DNA of 64,000 nt, taken from the NCBI RefSeq assembly GCF_019443425.1, contig NZ_CP080382.1, positions 2,418,001 to 2,482,000 of the forward strand, in the 5' to 3' direction. Source of the DNA: Arthrobacter sp. PAMC25284. Lineage in GTDB: Bacteria > Actinomycetota > Actinomycetes > Actinomycetales > Micrococcaceae. Each line of letters begins with the position of its first letter. Position 1 is the first letter of the stretch. Of the stretch, positions 17,666 through 26,984 are shown one piece after another. The translations under genes and the position numbers were made by a program. Below the pieces are notes generated by a model that worked only from the letters and a program-made list of their open reading frames with translations, was not told where the DNA came from and searched no databases.

Positions 17666-17734
17666 AGGGTGGATCCACACGGCAGACGGCATTGATTTCC
17701 GTCTCGCCCGGAATCAACCGAAGGGACGACCGCC

Positions 17735-18112
17735 ATGACGCAGGAGCCTACCAACCACGGTCCACGAACGGAGCCTGATGCCCAGCCGGCCGCGCCCGAC
17801 GAGGCCGGCAGCAGCCGGGCGCCGACCGTGGATCCGGCCGAGCGGTCCAAGGCGACCCGGGCCGGGATGGTCTGGACGGCCGTCGTCGCGGCCCTGGCGG
17901 TTTTGGTGTTCCTGATCGTGTTTTTCCTGCAGAACCAGGACACCGTCCGGGTGCAGTTTCTGGGCCTGAACGGTCTGGTTCCCCTGGGTCTGGCACTCGT
18001 GATCGCCGCCGTCGCCGGTGGCATTCTCGTCGCCATCGCCGGAGCGGTCCGGATTATCCAGCTCCGCGCCGCAGCCCACCGCCAGCGCATGCACGGAACC
18101 CGGACCCGCTAG
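17735..18112 (+). CDS. LapA domain (DUF1049) membrane protein
   Basis: 125 residues: a Pro/Ala-rich cytoplasmic N-terminus of ~43, then two transmembrane helices bracketing FFLQNQDTVRVQFLG, the hallmark of the lipopolysaccharide-assembly-protein-A domain. In Gram-positives its role is unknown and not LPS-related. The second helix ends in a basic tail. AAGGGA precedes the ATG. The gene for a PAP2 phosphatase follows about 120 bases on. Confidence 0.82.
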   Translation: MTQEPTNHGPRTEPDAQPAAPDEAGSSRAPTVDPAERSKATRAGMVWTAVVAALAVLVFLIVFFLQNQDTVRVQFLGLNGLVPLGLALVIAAVAGGILVAIAGAVRIIQLRAAAHRQRMHGTRTR

Positions 18113-18232
18113 GCCGGCAGCCGTATCCTCACCGCGCCGGCCCTTCCGCCCGCACGGACACCGGAACCACAGCCGGCAAGGGCACACCCCGACACGGATA
18201 CCCCAGCGGCACACAGGGCAGCGAAGGATCAA

Positions 18233-19060
18233 ATGGCAACCGACAATCACAGCACGCAGGCAGGGGTCCAGGGAGAACTGCGCCAGGACCGGTACCTCGG
18301 CGGCCAGGACCTCACCCGCTGGAACAATCCTCTGGGCCGGCTGCTGGCCCGGACCGCCGAAAAACTCAGCACCCTCCTGGGACCTCACGGAACACTGATT
18401 CTGACCCTGGCGGTGGGAGCCATCATAGCCATCGCCCTGACGGCAGTGTTCGCCCAGGTGTATGAAGCAGTCGTCCAGGCCGACGGCGTCGCCGGACTGG
18501 ACCACCCCGTGCTGGACACCGCCAAGACCCTTCGCTCACCGGCAGCGGACCTTATTGTCACCGCGTTTACGGACGTCGGCGGCACCATCGGCATGCCCCT
18601 TCTTGCGTCCGCCACCACCGTTTCACTCTCGCTCAAACGGCGGTCCTGGACCCCGGCCATCCTGATTGTCACCGCCGCCGCCGGGTCCCTCCTGATGACC
18701 ATCGCGGGCAAACAGCTCATCGGCCGCACGCGTCCGCCACTGACGGACGCCGTGCCGCCCTTTGAATCATCGGCATCGTTCCCCAGCGGTCACTCGCTGA
18801 ATTCCGTCGTCATTGCCGGCGTCGTCGCGTACCTGATAATCCTCCGGCTAAAGTCCCTTCGAAGCAGAGTGCTGACTGCCGCCGCCGCCGCAGTCTTCGC
18901 CGCCGCCATAGGCCTGAGCAGGGTCTACCTCGGACACCACTGGCTCACCGACGTCCTGGCAGCCTGGGCGCTCGGCGCGGCTTGGCTCACCCTCGTCATC
19001 ACTGCCCACCGGATGTATCTGACCACCCGCAAAAAACACCATCACGGCGCACTCCCATAA
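18233..19060 (+). CDS. PAP2 family phosphatase
   Basis: 275-residue integral membrane lipid-phosphate phosphatase. All three acid-phosphatase motifs are present: KQLIGRTRPP near 163, SASFPSGHS near 181-189 and LSRVYLGHHWLTDV near 230-243, with the catalytic histidines in the second and third. Six helices are predicted, with the active site facing outward. Likely substrates are undecaprenyl pyrophosphate or phosphatidic acid. AAGGA precedes the ATG. Confidence 0.9.
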   Translation: MATDNHSTQAGVQGELRQDRYLGGQDLTRWNNPLGRLLARTAEKLSTLLGPHGTLILTLAVGAIIAIALTAVFAQVYEAVVQADGVAGLDHPVLDTAKTLRSPAADLIVTAFTDVGGTIGMPLLASATTVSLSLKRRSWTPAILIVTAAAGSLLMTIAGKQLIGRTRPPLTDAVPPFESSASFPSGHSLNSVVIAGVVAYLIILRLKSLRSRVLTAAAAAVFAAAIGLSRVYLGHHWLTDVLAAWALGAAWLTLVITAHRMYLTTRKKHHHGALP

Positions 19061-19184
19061 GCAGCAGCCACTCCCCCATCGGATCTTGACGAATCTCAAC
19101 ACATCCGTAAAGGGGGCAGCATCACCGGAAAATCTTCCCCGGACCCCCCGTTGTGTCAGGATGATCAATCAAAAGGAACAGCCC

Positions 19185-19949
19185 ATGCCGATGGATCCGC
19201 CCTCCACACCCCCGGCGGCAACGCCAGCCCTGAAGATCGGGGAAATCCCGACGGGAGGGATGCTGCTGACAGCTTTCCAGCCCATCGTCGACCTGACCAC
19301 GGGAGCCACTACCGGCGTGGAAGCCTTCACGCGGTTTGCCGGCGACGGAACCGAGGACGCGGATCATTGGTTCGCCGCAGCCGCCGTTGCCAGTCTGGGG
19401 CGTGAGCTGGAATTCGCGGCGCTGGAATCGGCTCTCGGCGCCGCCGTGCACCTGCCGCCGCAACTGTACGTGGCGCTGAAAGTCTCTCCCGCCGTCTGCC
19501 TGGACCCGCTGCTGCCGGGGCTGCTCCAAGGGTCGGCACTGACTCCTGGCCGCACGGTGCTTCAACTCACCGAGGCGCTGACAGACGCCCAGCTCACAGC
19601 CATCGCCACCGTCCTGGCCCCGCTCCGCCGGCAAGGAGTCCTTCTCGGGGTTGACCATGCGGGTTCGTACGTCGACTCGATCCGCCACATCCGGCAACTG
19701 CGTCCCGACATCATCAAGATCGACCGCGGTCTGATCGCCGGTATCGACACGGACTACCTCCGCCATGCCTTCGGCGACGCCATGGCCGGGTTCGCCGGCA
19801 AACTCGGGGCCACGCTCGTCGCAGAAGGCATCGAAACTGGGGCAGAACTCGCAGCCGTCCGATCGCTCGGCATTACGGCGGGGCAGGGCTACCTTCTCGG
19901 CCGGCCCACCACCAGCCCCGAGGACTGGGCCCACTGGCACGAACTTTAA
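19185..19949 (+). CDS. degenerate EAL-domain protein, probably not an active phosphodiesterase
   Basis: 254 residues, almost all one EAL-like domain. Several family landmarks are kept: FQPIVDLTTG, EAF at the EAL position, IKIDRGLI, LVAEGIET and GQGYLLGRP. The Mg-binding Asn before SP (usually NVSP) appears as KVSP, and the DDFG motif appears as VDHAG, so metal binding is probably lost. It may bind c-di-GMP or be a signalling relay. AAGGAA supports the start at 19185; an upstream TTG frame lacks a ribosome site. A GGDEF enzyme is encoded at 2015-3178. Confidence 0.75.
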   Translation: MPMDPPSTPPAATPALKIGEIPTGGMLLTAFQPIVDLTTGATTGVEAFTRFAGDGTEDADHWFAAAAVASLGRELEFAALESALGAAVHLPPQLYVALKVSPAVCLDPLLPGLLQGSALTPGRTVLQLTEALTDAQLTAIATVLAPLRRQGVLLGVDHAGSYVDSIRHIRQLRPDIIKIDRGLIAGIDTDYLRHAFGDAMAGFAGKLGATLVAEGIETGAELAAVRSLGITAGQGYLLGRPTTSPEDWAHWHEL

Positions 19950-20002
19950 TCCCGGGCATGTCCCGGCGGGATCCCACTCCTCTGACAAGGTGGAACGACG
20001 AA

Positions 20003-20014
20003 ACATCGCGATGT
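20003..20014. promoter_or_regulatory. palindrome ACATCGCGATGT
   Basis: A perfect 12-bp palindrome with a central CG between the convergent EAL and PfkB genes. Outlying GGAAC (19993) and GTTCC (20015) extend the symmetry loosely. It could be the stem of a terminator or a LacI-type site; its position at two gene ends favours the first. Confidence 0.3.
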
Positions 20015-20063
20015 GTTCCGGCTGGGCTTGATCGGCGACCGGAACCGGGAGCCTGACCGGATC

Positions 20064-21059
20064 CTACTCTGCCGCGCTGGTTCCCTCGGAGCGGCCCGCC
20101 ACCGCGGACGCCTGGTCCCAGGGATCCACACCGGCGAACTCGCTGCGGGTGGGGGGATTGGCCCCGGCGCGCGACACCGTCACCGCGGCAGCCCGTGCGG
20201 CGTGTTCCAGGAGGTCCCGCAGTGAGCCTGCGGAGAGTTGGCGGAGGCCCTGCCGGTTCTGCGCGCCGTCGAGCCCCAGGTCCACAACACCGGAGAGCAG
20301 CGCGGCCATAAACGAATCCCCGGCCCCGACCGTATCCGCTACGGCTACCTTGGGGGCCGCAATCTGCGCTGCTCCGGCGGCGTTGACGCCCCATGGCCCT
20401 TCGCCCCCGCGCGTCACCACGACCATCGCGGGACCTTCAGAGCCGCCCAAAGACAGCCAACGCCGCGCGGATTCCATCGGATCCACCCCGGGGTACAGCC
20501 ATTCGAGGTCCTCATCAGACGCCTTGACGACGTCGGCCAAAGTGACAAACTTTTCCGCCTGCCGCCGGGCAAAGTCCACATCCGTGATGATGCTGGGACG
20601 GCAATTCGGATCGAAGCTGATGGTTGCGGAGGGGTGGGCGTATTCGACGGCGGCCAGCACCGCGGCGGCCCCCGGTTCAAGCATCGTGGCAATCGAGCCG
20701 GTGTGCACCAACGTTGTGCCCTGCAGCATAAACGGCAGACGGTCCGCGAGACCGGGCAGCTCCCACGCGAGGTCGAACGTGTAGGTGGCGGCGCCGTCGT
20801 CGTCGATCACGGCGGCCGCGACACTCGTTGGCAGATCATCCGGGCCTTGCGGGAGCAGGACGGAACTGGACTTCAGGTGCGCCGCCACCGATTCGCCATA
20901 CGCGTCTCGGCCATAGCGGCCGATGAACTGCACGGGATGGTCCAACCTGGCCAGTCCGACGGCGACGTTGAGGGGACTGCCTCCGACGTGGGCCTGGACG
21001 CCGGAGGAACGCTTGACAACATCAACCAGGCCTTCGCCGATTACTGTGAGCATGCTCAT
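20064..21059 (-). CDS. PfkB family carbohydrate kinase (fructokinase-like)
   Basis: 331 residues of the ribokinase fold. The N-terminal signature GGSPLNVAVGLARL is near residue 25, the FDPNCRP motif is near 148, and the anion-hole and catalytic base motif DTVGAGDSF is near 240. Fructose is the commonest substrate of this subgroup, but ribose or other sugars cannot be excluded. Start assigned to MSMLTVIGEG; the upstream frame extension lacks the family's first strand. Confidence 0.85.
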   Translation of the reverse strand: MSMLTVIGEGLVDVVKRSSGVQAHVGGSPLNVAVGLARLDHPVQFIGRYGRDAYGESVAAHLKSSSVLLPQGPDDLPTSVAAAVIDDDGAATYTFDLAWELPGLADRLPFMLQGTTLVHTGSIATMLEPGAAAVLAAVEYAHPSATISFDPNCRPSIITDVDFARRQAEKFVTLADVVKASDEDLEWLYPGVDPMESARRWLSLGGSEGPAMVVVTRGGEGPWGVNAAGAAQIAAPKVAVADTVGAGDSFMAALLSGVVDLGLDGAQNRQGLRQLSAGSLRDLLEHAARAAAVTVSRAGANPPTRSEFAGVDPWDQASAVAGRSEGTSAAE

Positions 21060-21166
21060 ACTCTGCCAGAGAATGCGCCCCATTTCCCCCTGTTGCGGCG
21101 CCCGGCCGTGGGTCACGGCGCCCCCTACGGACCTCTCAGGCAGCTGAGGACCCCGCCCTGATCGAC

Positions 21167-21469
21167 TCAGCCGCGATTAACCGGGTGGCCGCCACGGTGC
21201 CACTCGGTGATGCCGCCGGTGACATTAACGGCGTCGTATCCGTGCTCTTCGAGGTAGGCGGTGGCTTGGGAGCTGCGTCCGCCGGCGGCGCACATCACGT
21301 AGATTGTTCCGCTGGCCGGGACCTCCGCGAGGGACTGCACAAAGCGCGAGAGCGGTATGCTCTGGGCGCCCGGAACCCGGATCTCGGCGAACTCGGCGTC
21401 CTCACGGACATCCACGATGGGGGCGACATCTCCGAGGGCGGCGAGATCGTTGACGGAAATGCTCTTCAT
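21167..21469 (-). CDS. rhodanese-like sulfurtransferase domain protein
   Basis: 100-residue single-domain rhodanese with the catalytic loop CAAGGRS, Cys at residue 60, and conserved IVDVRED and GITEWHRGG motifs. It probably transfers sulfane sulfur to thiols or cyanide in the cytoplasm. AAAGGA precedes the ATG. It lies just downstream of nhaA in the same direction. Confidence 0.88.
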   Translation of the reverse strand: MKSISVNDLAALGDVAPIVDVREDAEFAEIRVPGAQSIPLSRFVQSLAEVPASGTIYVMCAAGGRSSQATAYLEEHGYDAVNVTGGITEWHRGGHPVNRG

Positions 21470-21541
21470 GCTGGTCCTTTCGACATGACCGGGAACGTCC
21501 CGGGCTCCCCCAACCGCCATGATTTTACCCCCGGGAACGCC

Positions 21542-22915
21542 TCAGGACTGGCGGCCCGCGGCGTCCTCCTGCTCGTAGACGTCCGGGATACCGTCGTGGT
21601 CGGAGTCGATGGTTTCTTCTTCCTCCGCCTGGCGGTACTGAACGTTTCGGGTCCTCAGCACGATCGTGGCCAAAATGGCCGCCAGCAGGGACGCGGCGAG
21701 GATGCCCACCTTGGCATGGTCATCGGCCTCGGTGCCGTGACCAAAGCTCAATTCGGCCACCAAGAGGGAGACCGTGAACCCAATTCCGGCCAGCAGCGCG
21801 ACGCCGAAGACGTCAATCCACTTGAAGGAATCGTCCAGCCGCGCCTTTGTGGTCTTGGTCAGCAGCCATGTGGTGCCCAGGATGCCTATCGGTTTGCCCA
21901 ACACGAGGGCCGTGATGATGCCAACCGCCACGGGGTCCGTCAGCGCGGAGCCCAGCCCCTCCCAGCCGCCCACAGCAACACCGGCGGAGAAGAAGGCGAA
22001 GATCGGCACGGCCACGCCCGCGGAAATGGGCCGGAACCTGTGCTCGAAAATTTCCGCCAGCCCGGGGCCGGCGTCCGGACCGCCGCTGGCCTGGGAACGG
22101 ATCACCGGAACGGCGAATCCAAGCAACACGCCGGCCACGGTGGCATGGATCCCGGAAGCGTGCACCAAGGCCCAAGTGATCATTCCGAGGGGCAACAGGA
22201 TGGCCCAGGCGGCCATGGCGTGAAGACCGAAAAAGCGCCGGAACTTCTGGGCCAGAAAAGCGTAGAGGCCCAGCGGCAGCAGCGCGAACATCAGCGGGAC
22301 GGGGTTGAGTTCGCTCGTGTAGAAAACAGCGATGATGGTGATCGCGAGGAGGTCATCAACAACGGCCAGCGTCAGCAGGAAGATCCGCAGGGCGCTGGGA
22401 AGATGCGAGCCGATGATCGCAAGCACCGCGACCGCGAAGGCGATATCGGTAGCAGTCGGAATGGCCCAACCACGCAGGGTATCCGGGCTCCCGAGGTTGA
22501 CCGCCGCGTAGATGAGCGCGGGAATCGCCACGCCGCCAACGGCAGCGGTGATGGGAACGATGGATTTGTTAAGTTGCCGCAGGTCACCAGCCACGAATTC
22601 GCGTTTGAGCTCGAGTCCAACCAGGAAGAAGAAGATGGCCAGCAGGCCGTCCGCAGCCCAGGCACCGAGACTCAATTTGAGGTGCCACGGCTCGTAGCCG
22701 AACTCGACGTCGCGGAGCGCGAAGTAGCTCTCTGAAGCCGGTGAATTGGCCCAGATGATCGCGACCACAGCCGCCGCAACAAGGAGTGCGCCGCCGACCG
22801 TTTCCTTGCGGAGGATGCCGGCGATGCGCTTGGCTTCCGTGTAACTGCCGCGGCCCAGGATGGTGAGGAAGGGACGGCCGTTCGGCGGGATGGGGGTGGG
22901 AGGCGTCTCGCTCAT
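21542..22915 (-). CDS. nhaA: Na+/H+ antiporter NhaA with calcium-loop-like tail
   Basis: 457 residues. It exchanges Na+ for H+ across the membrane and supports pH and salt tolerance. Diagnostic segments are [22 protein letters not shown] and the ion-binding Asp pair in LAVVDDLLA (helix V), with [13 protein letters not shown] near the C-terminal helices. After the last helix the tail contains DSDHDGIPD, which looks like a thrombospondin type-3 or EF-like calcium loop and is not part of the core family. The rhodanese gene follows 73 bases downstream. Confidence 0.93.
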   Translation of the reverse strand: MSETPPTPIPPNGRPFLTILGRGSYTEAKRIAGILRKETVGGALLVAAAVVAIIWANSPASESYFALRDVEFGYEPWHLKLSLGAWAADGLLAIFFFLVGLELKREFVAGDLRQLNKSIVPITAAVGGVAIPALIYAAVNLGSPDTLRGWAIPTATDIAFAVAVLAIIGSHLPSALRIFLLTLAVVDDLLAITIIAVFYTSELNPVPLMFALLPLGLYAFLAQKFRRFFGLHAMAAWAILLPLGMITWALVHASGIHATVAGVLLGFAVPVIRSQASGGPDAGPGLAEIFEHRFRPISAGVAVPIFAFFSAGVAVGGWEGLGSALTDPVAVGIITALVLGKPIGILGTTWLLTKTTKARLDDSFKWIDVFGVALLAGIGFTVSLLVAELSFGHGTEADDHAKVGILAASLLAAILATIVLRTRNVQYRQAEEEETIDSDHDGIPDVYEQEDAAGRQS

Positions 22916-23021
22916 GGGGTCCTTAAAATTGGGGTCTACAGAACTATTGCCGACCAGACTTCCCGGCGCACCTGCACCCCAGTCTATTCGAAACCACGCG
23001 GGATTCGGCGTGCCGTCCGCA

Positions 23022-23042
23022 ACCGGCGCCTAAACCGCCGGT
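23022..23042 (-). terminator. short hairpin after the hydrolase gene
   Basis: ACCGGCG and CGCCGGT arms around a seven-base loop, starting 13 bases beyond the minus-strand hydrolase stop. No U-tract. Confidence 0.5.
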
Positions 23043-23054
23043 CGCCGTAAAGGT

Positions 23055-23951
23055 TCAGGCCAGCAGTCCGCGCACCAGCTCACGGCACTTCCGGTACGCG
23101 ACGGCTTTGGGATCAATCAAGTCAAAGTGGTCGCCGGGGACCTTCAGGAACTGCACCGCGGCGCCGGTCAACTGGGCTGCTCCGGAGTACGCCTCGGACT
23201 GGCTTGAGGGGACCGTATCGTCGTCAGTCCCGTGGACGGCATATATCGGAACCTTGAGCGGGACGGCACTCATGGGATCGGCATACTTATGCCTCTTAGG
23301 GTATCTTTCCGGTGTTCCGCCCAGCAGGTTGATGACCGCACCGTTACTGAGGTTCAGCCTTTCGGCGGCTGCCAGGTCCAGGAGTCCGGACTGGCTTACG
23401 ACGCCAGTGATCTGCACGGCACCATCGTCGTCTCCCCTGCGGAACAGCTGCCGGTCAGCATCCGGGGTGCCGAGTTGCGCGAGCCTGTTGCGGCCGGCAG
23501 CCCAGACGGCAAGGTGCCCGCCCGCGGAATGGCCCAGCGCGACGACCCGGTCCAGTTCCAGCGCATGTTCGCCGGCAATGTCGCCCAGCTTGTCGATGCC
23601 GGCCAGCACATCCTCGAACGTATGCGGCCAGCCGCCGCCGTTGCCTGCCCGCCGGTACTCGAGGTTCCAGGCCACCATGCCATGTGCGGCGAGGTCCTTG
23701 GCAATCGGCTCGCCGAGCTCTGCTCCGTACTGGGAGCGCCAGTAGCCGCCGTGAATAACCACCACAACTCCCCTGCGCGGTGCACTGTCAGGCAGGAAAA
23801 GTTCGCCCCACTGGCTGGGATGGTCACCGTAGTGGTATTTGTGCCGTTTCACGTCGTCCTCCTTGGGGCCCGGGGAACACCCGGCGGAGACTGCCCCCAA
23901 TATCCCCGCCGCTGCGGCCGCGACCAGATCGCGACGCCGCAGACCAGACAT
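23055..23951 (-). CDS. exported alpha/beta hydrolase, kynurenine-formamidase-like
   Basis: 298 residues. The N-terminus has a twin-arginine-like start (LRRRDLV), a hydrophobic stretch and a cysteine in VSAGC, so it is probably a Tat-exported lipoprotein, although the lipobox is imperfect. The hydrolase core has the oxyanion motif HGGYW, the nucleophile elbow GHSAGG, an Asp in GTDDDTVP and a His in GDHFDLI. HGGYW is typical of arylformamidase and related BD-FAE esterases. An exported esterase is likelier than a tryptophan-pathway enzyme. Confidence 0.82.
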   Translation of the reverse strand: MSGLRRRDLVAAAAAGILGAVSAGCSPGPKEDDVKRHKYHYGDHPSQWGELFLPDSAPRRGVVVVIHGGYWRSQYGAELGEPIAKDLAAHGMVAWNLEYRRAGNGGGWPHTFEDVLAGIDKLGDIAGEHALELDRVVALGHSAGGHLAVWAAGRNRLAQLGTPDADRQLFRRGDDDGAVQITGVVSQSGLLDLAAAERLNLSNGAVINLLGGTPERYPKRHKYADPMSAVPLKVPIYAVHGTDDDTVPSSQSEAYSGAAQLTGAAVQFLKVPGDHFDLIDPKAVAYRKCRELVRGLLA

Positions 23952-23998
23952 GGGTTGAGCCTACCGTGACAGTCGGACCTGCGTCGTAAGCTGGACGC

Positions 23999-25105
23999 AT
24001 GGCGAGCAACTGGGACGGTCTGGACTCTGACCTGCGCAAATCCGTGCAGGAAAGCGTGGAACTTTACGAGCGGATCCGCCCGGCGCTGAAACTGGTCACC
24101 CGGGAGGTTTTGCTCACCCTGCGGACCATGCTCAAGGGCACGGAGGTCACGCCCCTGTTCGTCACCGGACGCACTAAGACAGTGGAATCGTTCCGGGAGA
24201 AAATATCCCGGACGGAGGAGCCCCTGGAACCGGGCGGGCCGCGGATCCTGAAGTTCCCGGACCCGTTCCGCACGCTCAATGACATGGTGGGAATCCGCGT
24301 CATCACGAAGCTGCCGGCGGAAAACGCAGCTGTGGCCAACCTCATCAAGCGCCAGCGCCAGCTCTTCGACTGCCGCGGCGACCGTGAGAAGGACATTGGG
24401 TCAATCGAGTCCGGAACCTATGGCTATTCGAGCCGGCATCTGATTTTGCGGACGATCCAGAACGGCGCGGTCAAGGAATATCAGCAGTCCTTCAACCCGG
24501 AGGTGCCGGCGAACGGCTCCTACTTCTTCGAGTGCCAGATCCGCACGGTGTTTGCCCATGCCTGGAGCGAGATCGAGCACGATATCCGTTTCAAGGCCGA
24601 GGATCCACGCGCCTGGACCCCGCACTTCGACCGCCAGTTCACCGCCACCGCAGCCATGTTGGAAACGGTGGAGAGCGCCTTCTCGGACCTTCACGACCGG
24701 TACGAGGAGGTCCGCAGTTTCTGGGACATGGACGGCGAGGGCGCCGCGCCGCTGACGCCCAACCGGATCCGGGACGTCTGGCGGGCGCTGCTCCCCCATG
24801 TGGACCGCAAGGTGGACGATGACTGGGGCTGGGCGGCCGAACTCATGGCCGCCCACGGGCTTAACCAGACAGTCCAGCTTGCCGGGCTGCTGGGCGCAAC
24901 CCGGATCACCGAGGTCCGGAAGGCCCTGGACCACCGCTACTCCCCCGGTCCGGACCGGTTGCTCGATGATTTGCTGCTTTGGCAGTACGGCACCACCCAC
25001 ATCGACCTCACCGCAGAGCCGGCCGAGACTGTCCCGCACCCCCGCCGGGACAGCCTTCAGCGCCGGCTCAAGCAGATCGAGCGGTACCGGCTGACACAGG
25101 GCTGA
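23999..25105 (+). CDS. RelA/SpoT-domain (p)ppGpp synthetase-like protein with long C-terminal extension
   Basis: 368 residues. The N-terminal ~210 form a synthetase domain: VTGRTKTVESFREKI, the Mg-ligand region DMVGIRVI, GTYGYSSRHLIL and FECQIRTVFAHAWSEIEHDI. There is no HD hydrolase, TGS or ACT domain. The other ~150 residues match no domain I know; they end in QRRLKQIERYRL. Small alarmone synthetases are usually ~210-260 residues, so the extension is notable. It is divergent from the hydrolase gene with a 47-base gap. Confidence 0.85.
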   Translation: MASNWDGLDSDLRKSVQESVELYERIRPALKLVTREVLLTLRTMLKGTEVTPLFVTGRTKTVESFREKISRTEEPLEPGGPRILKFPDPFRTLNDMVGIRVITKLPAENAAVANLIKRQRQLFDCRGDREKDIGSIESGTYGYSSRHLILRTIQNGAVKEYQQSFNPEVPANGSYFFECQIRTVFAHAWSEIEHDIRFKAEDPRAWTPHFDRQFTATAAMLETVESAFSDLHDRYEEVRSFWDMDGEGAAPLTPNRIRDVWRALLPHVDRKVDDDWGWAAELMAAHGLNQTVQLAGLLGATRITEVRKALDHRYSPGPDRLLDDLLLWQYGTTHIDLTAEPAETVPHPRRDSLQRRLKQIERYRLTQG

Positions 25106-25146
25106 CGGCCGGCACGCGTATTCCGCCCGCCCACAACGCGCAAATT

Positions 25147-25180
25147 CCCTGCCGCGGCCGGTATTCCGGCGGCGGCAGGG
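25147..25180. terminator. bidirectional hairpin terminator
   Basis: CCCTGCCGC and GCGGCAGGG arms with an inner CCGG/CCGG pairing around TATT, midway between the convergent RelA-like and SulP genes. Confidence 0.75.
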
Positions 25181-25215
25181 CATTTGCACAGCATGGGGCA
25201 GCTTGTGCCTCGCGG

Positions 25216-26740
25216 TCAGTGTCCGGCGCCGAGCTTTCCGGCAAGGCGCTGGTGCATGAGGACGCTGGCGTCGTTCAGGCCGATGATCTCCACGCTCTTG
25301 CCGTGGTGCTTGTACTTCTCGGTGATGGCATCCAGGGTCGCAATGGTTGAGGCGTCCCAGAGGTGGGAGGCGTGCATGTCGATCACGATGTGCTCCGGGT
25401 CCAAAGCGTATTCAAACTGCGTGTAGAGGTCGTTCGAGGAGGCGAAGAACAGTTCGCCGTCGACGACATAAGTCGCCTTCTGCCCGCCCTCGGGCCCGGT
25501 CACGGTACGGTCCACCGTGACGAAGTGCGCCACACGGCGGGCGAACATGATCATCGCGACCAGGACACCGACGCCGACGCCGATTGCCAGGTTGTGGGTG
25601 GCGACGGTAACGATCACGGTGGCCACCATAACCATGGTCTCGCTCTTGGGCATGGCCTTCAGCGTGGAGGGCCGGATGCTGTGCCAATCGAAGGTGGCCA
25701 CGGCCACGAAGATCATCACGGCCACCAGCGCTGCCATCGGAATCAGGGACACGATGCCGCCGAGCGCCACGACGAGGATGAGCAGGAACACTCCGGCGAG
25801 GAAAGTGGAGATCCGGGTGCGGGCCCCCGGAGGCTTTGACGTTGATCATGGTCTGCCCGATCATCGCGCAGCCGCCCATGCCGCCGAAGAAACCGGTGAC
25901 GACGTTGGCCACGCCCTGGCCCCAGGCCTCGCGGGTCTTGGGCGAGCGGGTGTCCGTGATGTCGTCCACGAGCTTCGCCGTCATCAGTGATTCGAGAAGC
26001 CCGACGAACGCCATGGCAAGGGCGAACGGGAAGATGACCTGCAGCGTTTCGAGTGTGAACGGCACGTTCGGGATGAAGAACGCCGGAAGCGAATCCGGCA
26101 GTTGGCCCTTGTCACCTACATTGGGGATCGCGACGGCGGCCACCACGGCGATGACGGTCAGGACGACGATGGCCACGAGCGGCGCAGGCACGGCTTTGGT
26201 GAGCTTGGGCAGGCCGAAGACGATCAGCAAACCGACGGCAGCAAACGGATAGACCAGCCATGGGACACCGATCAGCTCCGGGACCTGGGACATGAAGATC
26301 AGGATGGCCAGTGCATTAACGAAACCCACCATGACCGAGCGCGGAATGAAGCGCATCAGCTTCGCCACCCCGGACAGGCCCAGGACAATCTGGAAGATGC
26401 CGCCGAGGATCACCGCGGCGATGAGGTAGTCGAGCCCGTGGGACTTCACGAGCGGTGCGATGACCAGGGCGATCGCACCCGTGGCTGCGGAAATCATGGC
26501 GGGACGGCCGCCGACAAATGCGATGGTCACGGCCATGGTGAAGGACGCAAAGAGCCCGATCCGCGGGTCCACGCCGGCGATGATCGAGAAGGCGATGGCC
26601 TCTGGAATGAGCGCCAGCGCGACGACGAGGCCCGCGAGGACCTCGGTCTTGAGCCGGCGCGGGGACATCAGGGTGCCCCGGACGGATTGCAGCTGCTCCG
26701 GCGTGAGCGCCGGTTCAGCTTCTGCGGTCTTGGTGGCCAT
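25216..26740 (-). CDS. SulP family anion transporter with STAS domain (frameshifted)
   Basis: Membrane transporter of the SLC26/SulP family: ~11 hydrophobic segments, the signature [22 protein letters not shown] near the N-terminus, then a C-terminal STAS domain (residues ~410-508) with the [15 protein letters not shown] element. The frame breaks at 25821-25828: after INVKASG the protein continues as [15 protein letters not shown] in another frame. Removing one base from the GGGGGCCC run (minus strand) restores about 508 residues. A sequencing error is likelier than a pseudogene. Substrate could be sulfate or bicarbonate. Divergent from a MerR gene. GGAG favours the second methionine as start. 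Confidence 0.83.
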
Positions 26741-26908
26741 TACTGGCTCCATTCAGGCTCGGGAAGACGCGCGTCGGCGGCCTCGGTGTTCGGTGGCCAC
26801 TGAGTGTTCTGCGGCTCAAAGAGTTAGGGGGGCGCGACGATGCGCCGGGGAGAAAATCAGGCGGCAGGGGCATGGGCCGGAGACGGCCACAACTCACCCT
26901 GCGCCTTT

Positions 26909-26936
26909 AACCCTACCCTAACGTGATGGTAGGGTT
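26909..26936. promoter_or_regulatory. MerR-type operator AACCCTACC-N10-GGTAGGGTT
   Basis: A perfect nine-base inverted repeat with a 10-base spacer lies between the divergent SulP and MerR genes, about 50 bases before the MerR start. This is the usual layout for a MerR-family autoregulatory operator. Confidence 0.75.
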
Positions 26937-26984
26937 TAAATCGCCGTCGACGATCTCGTGGCCGAACAGACAGGAGGCAGTACC

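Larger units (their letters stand above)
17378..17734. other. 357-bp intergenic region with operator-like and hairpin elements
   Basis: No supported gene. It contains a CsoR-like palindrome (17539-17556), a hairpin with GGAAAACCCC arms (17566-17609) and copy C of the shared element (17649-17665). A very short open frame of eight codons after the hairpin is too small to call. Confidence 0.5.

Noticed and set aside
21185..22735. 516-codon plus-strand open frame opposite nhaA
   Set aside because: A Gln/Gly/Asp-rich shadow of a clearly coding minus-strand gene; no domain and no start context.
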